Below, in pieces: positions 8,500-17,682 of a DNA stretch of 64,000 bases. The translations under genes and the position numbers were made by a program. The stretch comes from DATAVB01 sp040414495 (GTDB lineage Bacteria > Actinomycetota > Actinomycetes > Mycobacteriales > QHCD01). The notes beneath the pieces are model-generated. The model saw only the letters and a list, made by a program, of their open reading frames with translations, made no database searches and had not been told where the DNA came from. The first letter of the stretch is position 1; each line of letters starts with the position of its first letter. The stretch lies in assembly GCA_040414495.1 (NCBI GenBank), contig JBEDUI010000177.1, forward strand, positions 1 through 64,000, written 5' to 3'.

Positions 8500-9241
8500 G
8501 GCGCGAGCGGTGCAGCAAGCCGGTCACTCCGGAGTGGACAACGCACCGGTCATCGAATTGGACGCGGTGGGCAAGGTCTATGGCAGCGGCGAATTCCACG
8601 TTGAGGCACTGCGTGGGGTCTCGTTGTCGATCCGGCAAGGCGAGTACGTGGCCATCATGGGCCCGTCCGGGTCGGGCAAGTCGACGTTGATGCATATCCT
8701 CGGCTGTCTGGACGTGTCGACCTCCGGGTGTTATCTGCTGGCTGGCGAGGACGTCAGCGCCATGGACGAGATCGACCTGGCCGAAGTGCGGAACCGTCGT
8801 ATTGGCTTCGTATTCCAGCAGTTCAATCTGTTGCCATCGCTGACGGCATTACGGAATGTCGAGATGCCGTTGGCCTACGCCGGAATCCCCCGGGTGCGGC
8901 GCCGCGAATTGGCGAAGGCAGCGCTGGAACGCGTCGGTCTGGGTGATCGGCTCGATCACCGTCCCGGTGAAATGTCGGGCGGTCAACAACAGCGCGCGGC
9001 GGTGGCCCGGGCTTTGGTCGGCGACCCGGCCCTGGTGTTGGCCGACGAACCGACCGGCAATCTCGATTCCGCGGCCACCAAGGATGTTCTGGAGCTTTTC
9101 GGTGAGCTGCACGATCAGGGTCGCACCGTAGTGCTGATCACCCACGAGGCCGACGTCGCGCAGCGGGCCGGCCGGATCATCCGGATCTTGGATGGGGCGA
9201 TTGCGTCGGACGACTCGAACCTCGTGGGGAGCAACCGATGA
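8492..9241 (+). CDS. ABC exporter ATP-binding protein, MacB/LolD type
   Basis: About 249 residues with Walker A GPSGSGKS, Q-loop FVFQQFN, signature MSGGQQQR, Walker B LVLADEPTGNLDS and switch His in ITHE, all complete. The order matches the MacB/LolD class that drives mechanotransmission rather than channel transport. The start is uncertain: GTG at 8492 overlaps the adaptor by 8 bases; GTG at 8510 and 8534 are alternatives. The stop overlaps the permease start (ATGA). Confidence 0.9.
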   Translation: MARARAVQQAGHSGVDNAPVIELDAVGKVYGSGEFHVEALRGVSLSIRQGEYVAIMGPSGSGKSTLMHILGCLDVSTSGCYLLAGEDVSAMDEIDLAEVRNRRIGFVFQQFNLLPSLTALRNVEMPLAYAGIPRVRRRELAKAALERVGLGDRLDHRPGEMSGGQQQRAAVARALVGDPALVLADEPTGNLDSAATKDVLELFGELHDQGRTVVLITHEADVAQRAGRIIRILDGAIASDDSNLVGSNR

Positions 9242-10470
9242 CGTGGTCGGACATTCTGAGCAACGGCTGGGACGCAATTCGTACGCACAAACTCCGTTCG
9301 ATGCTGACCTCGTTGGGAATCCTGATCGGCATCGCTGCGGTGGTGCTGACCGTCGGACTCGGCCAGGGTGCGCAGCAGCGGGTCTCCAAGCAATTGTCCG
9401 CGCTCGGCGGCAATCTGTTGATCATATCGCCCGGCAGCTCGACAACCGGTGGGCTGCGCGGCGGATTCGGATCGGCGTCGACGCTGACAATGGCGGACGC
9501 GAATGCGTTGACATCCAAGACGGCCGCGCCGGACATCGGCGGCGTTGCGCCGATCCTGCAGAGCGCGTCGCAATCGCTGGTCAACGGGTCGACCAACTGG
9601 ACGACCACCGTGGTCGGCTCGACTCCGGCCTGGCTGTCGGTGCGCGGCCGAACGCTGTCGGCGGGGCGCTTCCTGACCGCGTCCGACGAGTCGAAGGCGG
9701 CGGCGGTTACCGTATTGGCAGCGGACACCGCGAGCGAACTGTTCGGACCGCTGAACCCCGTCGGGCGATCGGTCACGATAAACAGCGTCCCGTACGAAGT
9801 TGTCGGCGTACTGAGCTCGGCTGGTTCGGATTCCACTACGAACCTTGACGATCAGGCGATCGTGCCGTTCAGCACGGCCTCGCAGCGCATCGTCGGCGGC
9901 TCGAACCGGACCTCGGTGCAGACGATTTACGTGAAGGCCACCTCGACGAATCGGCTCAGCGCCGCGTACCAGGAGGCAAACACAATTCTTCAGGACCGCC
10001 ATGCGGTTACCGCATCGTCCACTTCGGACTTCTCGATCACGACCCAGCAGTCGGTGATCAGCACGACGTCCTCAGTGGACAACACGCTGACCGATCTGCT
10101 GATCGGGGTCGCCGCCCTGTCGCTGATCGTCGGCGGTATCGGCGTCATGAACATCATGTTGGTGTCGGTCAAGGAACGCACCCGCGAAATTGGTCTGCGT
10201 AAGGCACTGGGTGGCACGCCGGCAACCATTCGCCGCCAATTCCTTTCCGAGGCGTCGATGCTCGGCCTCACCGGCGGCTTGCTCGGTGTCGCGGTCGGCG
10301 TCGGCGGCGCCCTGATACTGCCGCATTTCATCTCCAACCCGATCACGATCTCCGTGCCATGGATCGCTATTGCTATAGGCGTCGCGATAGCGATCGGTGT
10401 CGGCTTCGGCGTTTACCCGGCCGGTCGCGCTGCTCGGTTATCACCCATCGACGCGCTACGCAGCGAATAA
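9238..10470 (+). CDS. MacB-type ABC permease (FtsX fold)
   Basis: The 410-residue protein has TM1 at ~20-42 (SMLTSLGILIGIAAVVLTVGL), a large extracytoplasmic MacB periplasmic domain (~45-280), and three TM helices in the C-terminal FtsX domain with the typical GGIGVMNIMLVSVKERTREIGLRKALG sequence. It pairs with the ATPase just upstream (4-base overlap). Such permeases move substrate at the outer face by mechanical motion. The substrate could be an antibiotic, peptide or lipid. Confidence 0.92.
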   Translation: MTWSDILSNGWDAIRTHKLRSMLTSLGILIGIAAVVLTVGLGQGAQQRVSKQLSALGGNLLIISPGSSTTGGLRGGFGSASTLTMADANALTSKTAAPDIGGVAPILQSASQSLVNGSTNWTTTVVGSTPAWLSVRGRTLSAGRFLTASDESKAAAVTVLAADTASELFGPLNPVGRSVTINSVPYEVVGVLSSAGSDSTTNLDDQAIVPFSTASQRIVGGSNRTSVQTIYVKATSTNRLSAAYQEANTILQDRHAVTASSTSDFSITTQQSVISTTSSVDNTLTDLLIGVAALSLIVGGIGVMNIMLVSVKERTREIGLRKALGGTPATIRRQFLSEASMLGLTGGLLGVAVGVGGALILPHFISNPITISVPWIAIAIGVAIAIGVGFGVYPAGRAARLSPIDALRSE

Positions 10471-10500
10471 CCATTTCGTCAATAACATCGAGGACTAGAC

Positions 10501-11373
10501 ATGATCGAACGGCTGCCCCAGCCAGTTACCGCCAGCCGACTCGCGGTTGCGGTTACGGGAATTGCCGCCGCGCTGGCCCTGGCCGGGTGCGGATCCTCGC
10601 ACAGCGGCGCCGCTAAGGCCGGGCCAAGCGCAACACCGACCTCGACCGGCTCCGGTGGCGGATCCGGCCGCCCGGGTCAGTTTGGCCCGGCCGCGTCCGG
10701 CAAAGTAGCGGCGATTTCCGGTAGCACAATGCAGGTGCAGAGTCAGCAGAACGGGCAAGTGGCCGTCACCTGGTCCGCATCAACCAAATTCAGCCACCCC
10801 GTCACCACGACGCTCGCCGCGGTAAAAGCAGGTGATTGTGTCATCGCGGCCGCACGGACGGGTACGCCGTTTTCGGACTCGTCGTTTACCGCTAGTACGT
10901 TGGTGGTGAGCGCACCGAGAAACGGCTCGTGCGGTGCCCGCGGTTTCGGTGGCGGCGAGCGTCCGGGCGGACCGCGCCCGTCCGGCTTTCCCTCCAACTT
11001 CCCGTCCGAGCGGCCCTCCGGCTTCCCGAAAAACAGGCCATCGGGCGCTGCCGGACGCAACAGGGTGGGAGCATTCGCCGACGGCAAGGTCAGTTCGGTC
11101 TCCGGCGGGGCGCTCGTCGTGGCTGCGCAACAACGTCAGCCCGGTAGTACAAAGAGCACGACCACGACAAAGAAAATCACCATCGGATCGACTACGAAAA
11201 TCACCACCAACGCGGCGACCACCTCGCATTCGGTGGTGGTTGGCAAATGTGTGACCGCGCAGGGCAAAGCCGATACGAGCGGAACAGTGACGGCGACCAG
11301 CGTACAGATCACCGACCCGGTAAGCGGCCAATGCGGGTTCGGCGGATTCGGACGGGAGCGCAACGGTGGCTGA
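10501..11373 (+). CDS. Exporter-associated lipoprotein
   Basis: The 290-residue protein carries a lipobox LAGC near residue 30, so it should be lipid-anchored outside the membrane. Two similar beta-rich modules (GKVAAISGSTMQVQ…, GKVSSVSGGALVVA…), each with a late KxGDCVxA/VVGKCVTA motif, resemble DUF5666-type beta-barrels. A middle segment repeats PSGFPxNxPSxRPSGFP and the end is GQCGFGGFGRERNGG. It lies in the operon between the permease and a second adaptor (30-base gap; 8-base overlap), so it is likely an accessory of the exporter. Confidence 0.7.
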   Translation: MIERLPQPVTASRLAVAVTGIAAALALAGCGSSHSGAAKAGPSATPTSTGSGGGSGRPGQFGPAASGKVAAISGSTMQVQSQQNGQVAVTWSASTKFSHPVTTTLAAVKAGDCVIAAARTGTPFSDSSFTASTLVVSAPRNGSCGARGFGGGERPGGPRPSGFPSNFPSERPSGFPKNRPSGAAGRNRVGAFADGKVSSVSGGALVVAAQQRQPGSTKSTTTTKKITIGSTTKITTNAATTSHSVVVGKCVTAQGKADTSGTVTATSVQITDPVSGQCGFGGFGRERNGG

Positions 11374-13408
11374 GGTTTCCCGCTCGCACCGAGCAAAACA
11401 GCGTAGGAATCGGCGGCGGCGTATCGTCGTTACCAGCGCGGGAATTATCGTTGTCGTCGGTGGTAGCGCGGCAGCCTTTGCAGCCACCGCCCATCAGGGC
11501 TCCTCTTTACGCACCGCCACCGCACGGCTGGGTTCCGTAGCCCAGACGGTGGAAAGCTCCGGCACGATCGCCTCCTCGCAGAAGGCCGCGGCGTCGTTCT
11601 CGTTAACAGGCAGCGTGAAATCAATTCCGGTCAAGGTCGGCAGCACGGTCAGCAAGGGCCAGGTGCTCGCCCAGCTGGACACCACCTCATTACGAAGTGC
11701 GGTCTATGCCGACGAAACCACACTCGCCACAGCGAAACAGAAACTCGAGGCAGACAAGACCGGTCAGACCGGGGCGCCCACCGGAAATACTGGAAATTCA
11801 TCCGGTGCCAACGGCACTCCATCGGCGTACAACACCCAATCCGCGGCAGGAAATCAGACCGCGACGCTGACCGTGGAAACTGTGGATTCCCGCACGACGG
11901 CGCCGTCACAAGGCACAGATCTCGCCGGGTTGATCAAACAGATCACCGCGGCCCAAGTCCCGGTTATCAACGGGCAGAAGCACATCGACACCGCCCAGAC
12001 CGCGATCGACACTGCCCAGAAGCAAGTCAACAAAGACATCGTTCAGAACACCACGCTCAGCAATGCACAACACACCGCATGCGCCGGACTCAACGACCCG
12101 GTGGCGCAATCCACCACCGATCCGCCGTCTCCGACAATGAGTTCGTCGCCGTCGACAAGTCCAACTCCGACAACAAGCCCAACCGCTACTCCTACAACAC
12201 AGCCGACTGGCAGCCCGACCCCTCCCGTCTCGGCCGCGTGCACCACGGCTATGGCCAATTACGAGGCCTTCGCGCCCACGTTGACCACCGACACGACCAC
12301 GCTCTCGGGCCTCATCACCACCCAGGACGGATATATCCAGAACCTGAAGACCGCGAGCAAGACGCTTGACGAGCTGATCGGCAAACTGCCGGCGGCCGCC
12401 GCGGGCAGCGGATCCAGCCAATCGAAAGGTACCGGCACGGGCGGATCGAGCGGCGGCTCCAGCCAGTCCGGCAAGAACAGCACCGGCGGCGGCTCGGGGC
12501 AACCACGCTCGGGCCAGCCCGGTGAAGGCAATAGTTCTCGATCGCCCAGCTCCGGACAATCGAGCAACGGCAGCGGATCCGGCAATCCGAATTCGGGGCA
12601 GTCCAACAGGGAAGCCCAGTCCGGACAGGGAAATACGTCCGGGAGTTCTGGGCCGACCGGGAGTTCTGGGCCGACCGCGACGCCGGCCAGTGCTGAGCAG
12701 CTCGCCGCCGACCAGAGCGCGATTGACGCAGCGCAGGCAGCTTTGGTCGTTGATCAGCAGAATCTGACCGCCGCAACGTTGACCAGCCCCATATCCGGCA
12801 CCGTTGCGGCCGTCGGGATGACCGTTGGAAGTTCGCCTAGCGGCCAGACGATCACGATCGTCGGTAGGGGAATACAGCAGGCCAGTATTGGCGTACCCCT
12901 CGGGCAAATCGATTCGGTCAAGGTCGGCCAACGCGCCACGCTGACCGCGGACGGAACCGCGAAGAAACTCCACGGAACGGTACGCTCGGTTGGGCTTTTG
13001 AGCAGCACATCCGGGTCGAGCACGACGTTCCCGGTAACCGTCGACCTCGACTCGGATAGCCCAGCGCTTTTCGACGGGTCAGGCGCGGACGTGACTATCA
13101 GCACGGCCACCGCGACAAATGTGCTGACGATTCCCAATTCGGCGATTCACACCACCGCTAACGGCCGCCATGCGGTGACGGTCGTTGACGGCAACAAAAC
13201 AACAACAGTGCCGGTCACGGTCGGGATCACTGGCAATGCGGTCAGCCAAATCACAACCGGCCTCAAAGCCGGTCAGCGGGTCGTGCTCGCGGACCTGTCC
13301 CAGCAACTACCGAGTAGCAGTACGAGCAGCAATACCGGTAATTCCCGATTCCCCGGCGGGTTCGGCGGAGGCGCCTTCAGGGTCGGCGCCGGCGGTCCCG
13401 TGGGTTAA
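11366..13408 (+). CDS. Second HlyD-type adaptor with very long low-complexity insert
   Basis: The 680-residue protein starts with a basic tail and TM helix (~20-42), a lipoyl half (VESSGTIASSQKAAASFSLTGSVKSIPVKVGSTVSKGQVLAQLD), and, far downstream, the matching half (AATLTSPISGTVAAVGMTVGSSPSGQ), then barrel domains ending in RFPGGFGGGAFRVGAGG. About 350 residues rich in Ser, Gly, Thr and Gln sit between the halves, where other adaptors have a short helical hairpin; usual length is 350-420. A GTG start at 11366 overlaps the lipoprotein by 8 bases. Confidence 0.8.
   Translation: MAEVSRSHRAKQRRNRRRRIVVTSAGIIVVVGGSAAAFAATAHQGSSLRTATARLGSVAQTVESSGTIASSQKAAASFSLTGSVKSIPVKVGSTVSKGQVLAQLDTTSLRSAVYADETTLATAKQKLEADKTGQTGAPTGNTGNSSGANGTPSAYNTQSAAGNQTATLTVETVDSRTTAPSQGTDLAGLIKQITAAQVPVINGQKHIDTAQTAIDTAQKQVNKDIVQNTTLSNAQHTACAGLNDPVAQSTTDPPSPTMSSSPSTSPTPTTSPTATPTTQPTGSPTPPVSAACTTAMANYEAFAPTLTTDTTTLSGLITTQDGYIQNLKTASKTLDELIGKLPAAAAGSGSSQSKGTGTGGSSGGSSQSGKNSTGGGSGQPRSGQPGEGNSSRSPSSGQSSNGSGSGNPNSGQSNREAQSGQGNTSGSSGPTGSSGPTATPASAEQLAADQSAIDAAQAALVVDQQNLTAATLTSPISGTVAAVGMTVGSSPSGQTITIVGRGIQQASIGVPLGQIDSVKVGQRATLTADGTAKKLHGTVRSVGLLSSTSGSSTTFPVTVDLDSDSPALFDGSGADVTISTATATNVLTIPNSAIHTTANGRHAVTVVDGNKTTTVPVTVGITGNAVSQITTGLKAGQRVVLADLSQQLPSSSTSSNTGNSRFPGGFGGGAFRVGAGGPVG
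12641..12676 (+). repeat. 18-bp tandem repeat inside the second adaptor
   Basis: GGGAGTTCTGGGCCGACC occurs twice in tandem (12641-12658 and 12659-12676), coding for GSSGPT twice. It keeps frame, so slippage here would change insert length without disrupting the protein. Confidence 0.85.
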
Positions 13409-13423
13409 TTCGCAATGTGATTA

Positions 13424-13469
13424 GCCGAACGCCGGGACACCGCAGATCGCGGAGGTCCCGGCGTTCGGT
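13424..13469. terminator. Bidirectional terminator between the exporter operon and a GNAT gene
   Basis: CCGAACGCCGGGAC (13425-13438) and GTCCCGGCGTTCGG (13455-13468) are perfect 14-bp arms with a 16-base loop. The hairpin lies 16 bases after the adaptor stop and 9 bases after the stop of the convergent gene, so it can serve both. Confidence 0.85.
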
Positions 13470-13477
13470 CTGGGGTC

Positions 13478-14284
13478 TTAATGCTTTAGTACGTAGGTTT
13501 GATACCAGTAGATCTCATCGGTGAATCCGAGCCTGCGGTACAGCTGTGCCGGGCGACCGACGTCGGTCGCGTTGATCATGAACGATCGGCAGCCGTTCGC
13601 CCTACCTGCGTTTATCCAGTGCGCGAGCATCGCTTGAGCGACGCCTTTGTGGCGGTACGGCACCCGGGTGGCAAGGTTGAACACCATCTGATCGATTCCC
13701 CGGTAATAAGCCAACACCGCTACGCTTTCGCCGCCGAGTGTGCCGATTTGGCAGTCGACGATTGCCAGCTCGCTACGGCGGGTGGCGACCTCCCGCGCCA
13801 GCCGATCAGGCGCGGGAGCGGACTCCGTATCATCAAAGGCCTGCAGCTTCACCGTTGCCCAAGCCTCCAGCCCGGTCGCATCGACGTTCTCGATCACCAG
13901 ATCGGCGGGGCCGGCGTTCCCGGCCATTGCGCCAACCAGAGCCAGATGCGTTGTGGCATCGCCGCGTTCACAGCCGGATTCGCGCAGTGCATCATCCAGC
14001 CGGACGGCACGATCCCGGTCGTCTACCCGGATATTCACCAAACGCATTCCGCTGGCGATTCGGGCGGCGCGGAGAGCCTCCGGCACCTGGCCCGGGTCAT
14101 CGACGCGGAGGGTGACCCGGGCCGTGGTAGGACTCAGATTGCTCTGATATCCGTACCAGAATTGGTTGATCTCGCTGCCGATCTCCGGCGTCGAAGTGGT
14201 GTACCAGCTCGCAACCTCAGCGGCGAGAACGTCATGGTCCGGGTGCACGAGAACGATTCTCCTATCCAGGAATCTGGCCGGCAC
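13478..14284 (-). CDS. GNAT-family N-acetyltransferase
   Basis: The 268-residue protein has a degenerate N-terminal half and a C-terminal GNAT domain (~130-268). The acetyl-CoA loop is TRVPYRHKGVAQAML (RxxGxA type), and the end (AQLYRRLGFTDEIYWYQTYVL) is the usual beta6-beta7 region. It acetylates an amine from acetyl-CoA; the substrate is unknown. It stands alone in front of the shared terminator. Confidence 0.82.
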   Translation of the reverse strand: MPARFLDRRIVLVHPDHDVLAAEVASWYTTSTPEIGSEINQFWYGYQSNLSPTTARVTLRVDDPGQVPEALRAARIASGMRLVNIRVDDRDRAVRLDDALRESGCERGDATTHLALVGAMAGNAGPADLVIENVDATGLEAWATVKLQAFDDTESAPAPDRLAREVATRRSELAIVDCQIGTLGGESVAVLAYYRGIDQMVFNLATRVPYRHKGVAQAMLAHWINAGRANGCRSFMINATDVGRPAQLYRRLGFTDEIYWYQTYVLKH

Positions 14285-14405
14285 GCGGCAGCGTTAATCC
14301 AAAAAGGACGGTCGGCTCCTCGTGGCTCGGCTTCGCGGCGAACCCTCGTGGTATGACAGTCTGGCCTGGTCGGGTCGAGGATGTCGATTGAATTGAGGAC
14401 GATTT

Positions 14406-14840
14406 ATGAGGCGACGGACGGGCCGGGTGTTGCCGATAGACGAGGCCGGGCGGGTGCTACTGATGCACGGTTGGGATCCTGGCCGGCCACAGTCGCCATA
14501 CTGGTTCTCGATCGGCGGCGGTGTTGACGAGGGTGAGACCACAGCTGAAGCCGCAGCGCGCGAGGCGTTCGAAGAGGTAGGCCTTGTCGTGCGCGCCGAA
14601 GAGTTGGGTTCGCCGCGGTGGCAGGACACGGCGTATTTCAGCTTTGACGGAATCGCTCTGGAGCAAGAGCAGGATTTCTACGTGATTCACGTGCCGAGCT
14701 TCGTACCGGTCTTGGACGGTCTCGACGGCATCGAGAAACTGACTGTCGACGACTGCCGCTGGTGGGCGCTGCAAGAGCTCGCTGCCAGCGGTCAGACGTA
14801 TTATCCCGAGGATCTCCTATCGCGTGACCTATCCCGCTAA
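14406..14840 (+). CDS. NUDIX hydrolase
   Basis: The 144-residue protein contains a full Nudix box, GGGVDEGETTAEAAAREAFEEVGL (residues ~37-60), with all metal-binding glutamates. It cleaves a nucleoside diphosphate linked to another group. Its stop overlaps the stop of the convergent gene by 4 bases, so the two transcripts interfere unless controlled separately. Confidence 0.88.
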   Translation: MRRRTGRVLPIDEAGRVLLMHGWDPGRPQSPYWFSIGGGVDEGETTAEAAAREAFEEVGLVVRAEELGSPRWQDTAYFSFDGIALEQEQDFYVIHVPSFVPVLDGLDGIEKLTVDDCRWWALQELAASGQTYYPEDLLSRDLSR

Positions 14841-15910
14841 CGCTGGAGTTCAGGTTTAATTGGGTCCGCCGGCTCAGCACCGCGCCCTATGTTTCGCGTG
14901 AACGGTGCCCATCCGCTGCGTTGGTGCCAATGCCGGCCGGCACGGAGGTGTTGAACGTACGCGCGTTGCAGACTGGTAGTTTGCGGGATGGTCTCCAGTA
15001 TTTCGGACGTGATCGGGCCGTCGGGTGGAAGCATGTCCAATGCCATGCGCATCAATTCGCGATCACCGTTGTCGCCGTCGTCGAAACGGGTCTGCGCGAC
15101 CGGGGTGAAAGACCGCTGGAATTCGACGATGTTGCTGGTGGGCGCGAGATATTCGGCGAGCTGGGGATCGAGCAACCACGATGTGCAGCTGAACATGGTG
15201 GCCGGTTCTTCGGGATAACACTGGGGAAAGAATTCCGCGGCGCGAGCCAGTGACGCCGCGGCCCGATCCGCGACCAGCGGGCCGATCGGCGGAACGTGCA
15301 CGTTGAGCACATGGCCGACGGGTCCGTCCCCAAACGAAAGTTCCGCGCGCGTGAAGGCGAGGCGACCGAGGTCGTAACCGGTACCGCGGAAGTTCAGCGG
15401 TGGCCCCCACAGCCGAAACAGCCCGACGCCACCCAGGCCCGTGATCTGGCGATGAGTCTGCATGACGCCGCCGAGCCCGGACAACGTCTGAACGGTCACT
15501 TCGCGAGGCACACCACGGCGTTGATGCACCGCTCGAACGTCCGGCACGACAGCCAGCAACGCCCACACAAATAAATAGCGACCGACCGGACCGGTCGAGG
15601 CAGGCAAGGCCGGCCAGGCCTGGAAACCTTCAATGGGTATCGGAGTGTCCATAACCCGGATTAGCTCGTCAACCATCGCTGTCAGGACCCACCATAATTC
15701 CGGATGCCGCACCGGGTCGGGACGCGCCGCCAGACACTCGACGCGATCCGCCTCTAGCGCCGCGAAATCACTCAGCAATTGATCCGCGCTGGCATCATCG
15801 GGCAAGTCCACCTGACGCCCCGGCACTCCAATAGCGCAAATGCGCTCGATAGTCCGCTCGCTGAGGCCAAGCGTTTTCTGAATCGTCAACTGGTCCACAG
15901 ATGCGCTCAT
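14837..15910 (-). CDS. Acyltransferase-like protein (N-acyltransferase N and GNAT-like C domains)
   Basis: About 357 residues. The second half (YDLGRLAFTRAELSFG…VLNVHVPPIGPL…FFPQCYPEEPATMFSCTSWLLDPQLAEYL…SNIVEFQRSF) matches the GNAT-like C-terminal domain found after a helical N-acyltransferase N-terminal domain in actinomycete proteins of unknown substrate. The ATG at 15910 is preceded by an AGGGAG site; the frame is open to 15958 without one. It may modify a secondary metabolite or lipid, but this is only inferred from the fold. Confidence 0.7.
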   Translation of the reverse strand: MSASVDQLTIQKTLGLSERTIERICAIGVPGRQVDLPDDASADQLLSDFAALEADRVECLAARPDPVRHPELWWVLTAMVDELIRVMDTPIPIEGFQAWPALPASTGPVGRYLFVWALLAVVPDVRAVHQRRGVPREVTVQTLSGLGGVMQTHRQITGLGGVGLFRLWGPPLNFRGTGYDLGRLAFTRAELSFGDGPVGHVLNVHVPPIGPLVADRAAASLARAAEFFPQCYPEEPATMFSCTSWLLDPQLAEYLAPTSNIVEFQRSFTPVAQTRFDDGDNGDRELMRMALDMLPPDGPITSEILETIPQTTSLQRAYVQHLRAGRHWHQRSGWAPFTRNIGRGAEPADPIKPELQR

Positions 15911-16092
15911 CTTTGCAGGCTCCCTCAAAACGGTGACGTAGCCCGGATATCCGAGCACATCGGATCATGCGATAGCACGCCGCATGTGTGCTACGTCACG
16001 GGCGCGTGTTGCTATGCGGGATCGCTATCCGGTTGCCGACCTGCGCACGGCGCTGGCACGATGCACGCTGTCTCGCCGAAATGGAGCGGTCG

Positions 16093-16638
16093 ATGTCCCG
16101 AGGAGTTCCGGTGCTCTGGCTGACCGGTGCCGTCGGTACCGGGAAGTCCGACACCAGCTATCACGTCTTCGCGCGCCTTTTCCGCGCTGGAATGCCAATC
16201 GCACGGCTCGACCACGATGACGTTGGTATGTGTCATCCAGCGCCCGCAGACGACCCGGAGAACTACCGGGTGAAGGCCGAATTAATGGTCGCGGCGTGGC
16301 AAGTATTCGAGCGACACGGTGCGCGTTGCCTCGTCGTATCGGGCGGAGTGACCGCGCCCGAGGAAGTCTCGCTGTTCCGGAAGGCGCTCCCCGATGCGGA
16401 CTGGACTGTGGTGCGGCTACGGATCGACGCCGACGAACGTCGACGCCGGATCAGGCAGCGTGGCCAGTTGCTCAACCACACCGAAGAGCACATGGCGCGC
16501 TGGGTCGAGATCGGTCTGGCCGATGAGGCCGATCTCGATACCAGGACATGGCCGGACTACGTCCTGGACATCAACGGACGTACCTCGGCCGAAGTCGTCG
16601 ACTTGGTGCTGGCAACCACGGGTTGGCCCGGTCTGTAG
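16093..16638 (+). CDS. P-loop kinase-like ATP-binding protein
   Basis: About 181 residues with Walker A GAVGTGKSDTS near the N-terminus and a second motif RLDHDDVG, followed by a lid-like stretch RIDADERRRRIRQRG and a C-terminal VLDINGRTSAEVVDLVL. The plan is that of small gluconate/adenylylsulfate-kinase-like P-loop enzymes. The ATG at 16093 with GGAG upstream is chosen over 16081 and 15988. The gene converges on a phosphotransferase gene with a 6-base gap. Confidence 0.72.
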   Translation: MSRGVPVLWLTGAVGTGKSDTSYHVFARLFRAGMPIARLDHDDVGMCHPAPADDPENYRVKAELMVAAWQVFERHGARCLVVSGGVTAPEEVSLFRKALPDADWTVVRLRIDADERRRRIRQRGQLLNHTEEHMARWVEIGLADEADLDTRTWPDYVLDINGRTSAEVVDLVLATTGWPGL

Positions 16639-16644
16639 AGAGCG

Positions 16645-17577
16645 CTAGGCCGGATCAAGCTGGCGTTCGCCGAGGCGGACGAACATCTCGATCCAGTCGG
16701 GTCTTTTCAGCGGAATCGCGCCATGCAGCGAACTCAGAATCCAATGCGCCCAATATCTGCGTAACGTCGCCGGCTCGATCATTTCGGCGAGAATGGCGTC
16801 CAACCGTTCGATGGCGTCCCGCTTGACCCAGCTCCGTTCCGGTGGGAACAGCACGCTCCATTCCAGGTCCCGGCGCAGCCCGACCAGAGCGAATCGACGA
16901 TCCCCGCGGGCTACCCCGAGATTCCAGTCGATGACACCGGTAATGTGACCCTGCTTGTCCCACAACACATTGCCGCGCGCGTAGTCGATATGGACGAGGT
17001 CATCGCCGACCATCTCGCCCGGCTCCCCCGCACCGATCTCGTACATGCGATCCAGAATTCGGCGCGTGCGGTCACTGTACTGCCGCAGCATCTCCTGACC
17101 AGGATTCGGGGGAGTCATGGGTTGGAGATTCAGCGGCGGGATCGGCACGTCATGACGATCGATGAGCAGCCCGGCGAATCGCTCGTTCATCGCCACCAGA
17201 GCGTCGATCTCACCGACATTCAGCTCGCGGGTGAGTTTCCCGGGCAAGCGTTCCTGCACCACCGCCGCGCGACCGTCGGCCAATTCCACCACGAGATCGT
17301 GCCGCGGAACGGGCAATCCACGCGAGCGGGCGAGCCGGAGAATGTCCGCCGTCAACCGCATTCGCTCCACCGATGCATACGGCTGGGTCAGCACACCCGC
17401 CCGTCCATCAGGCCACTCCACGAACGCAGCACCACCGGATGCCCCGCCCTCAGCCATACCAACGAACCGCAGGCCACTGCCCGTACGATCATTGACCTCC
17501 GCCAAAACAGCTGCCGCCGGAAACCTCCAAAAAGGGTCCACAGTGTCCTCGACCGCCTGCTGCGAATCGTCATCCAT
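16645..17577 (-). CDS. Aminoglycoside phosphotransferase-family kinase
   Basis: About 310 residues. The catalytic loop is HIDYARGN and the metal-binding motif is VIDWN, the standard APH pair; an upstream FVEWPDGRAGVLTQP strand belongs to the N-lobe. It phosphorylates a small molecule, not necessarily an antibiotic. The ATG at 17577 is chosen because a longer frame (to 17925) would run into the divergent HIT gene. Confidence 0.83.
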   Translation of the reverse strand: MDDDSQQAVEDTVDPFWRFPAAAVLAEVNDRTGSGLRFVGMAEGGASGGAAFVEWPDGRAGVLTQPYASVERMRLTADILRLARSRGLPVPRHDLVVELADGRAAVVQERLPGKLTRELNVGEIDALVAMNERFAGLLIDRHDVPIPPLNLQPMTPPNPGQEMLRQYSDRTRRILDRMYEIGAGEPGEMVGDDLVHIDYARGNVLWDKQGHITGVIDWNLGVARGDRRFALVGLRRDLEWSVLFPPERSWVKRDAIERLDAILAEMIEPATLRRYWAHWILSSLHGAIPLKRPDWIEMFVRLGERQLDPA

Positions 17578-17682
17578 CCGAATAGCACATCGCAAGAAAA
17601 CACGCTCTGCCAACCGAATTAGTACAGCTGGGCGTCGAGGAGTTGCTATCGTTCGCAGAATCTCGGAGAGGTTGGTACGGCG

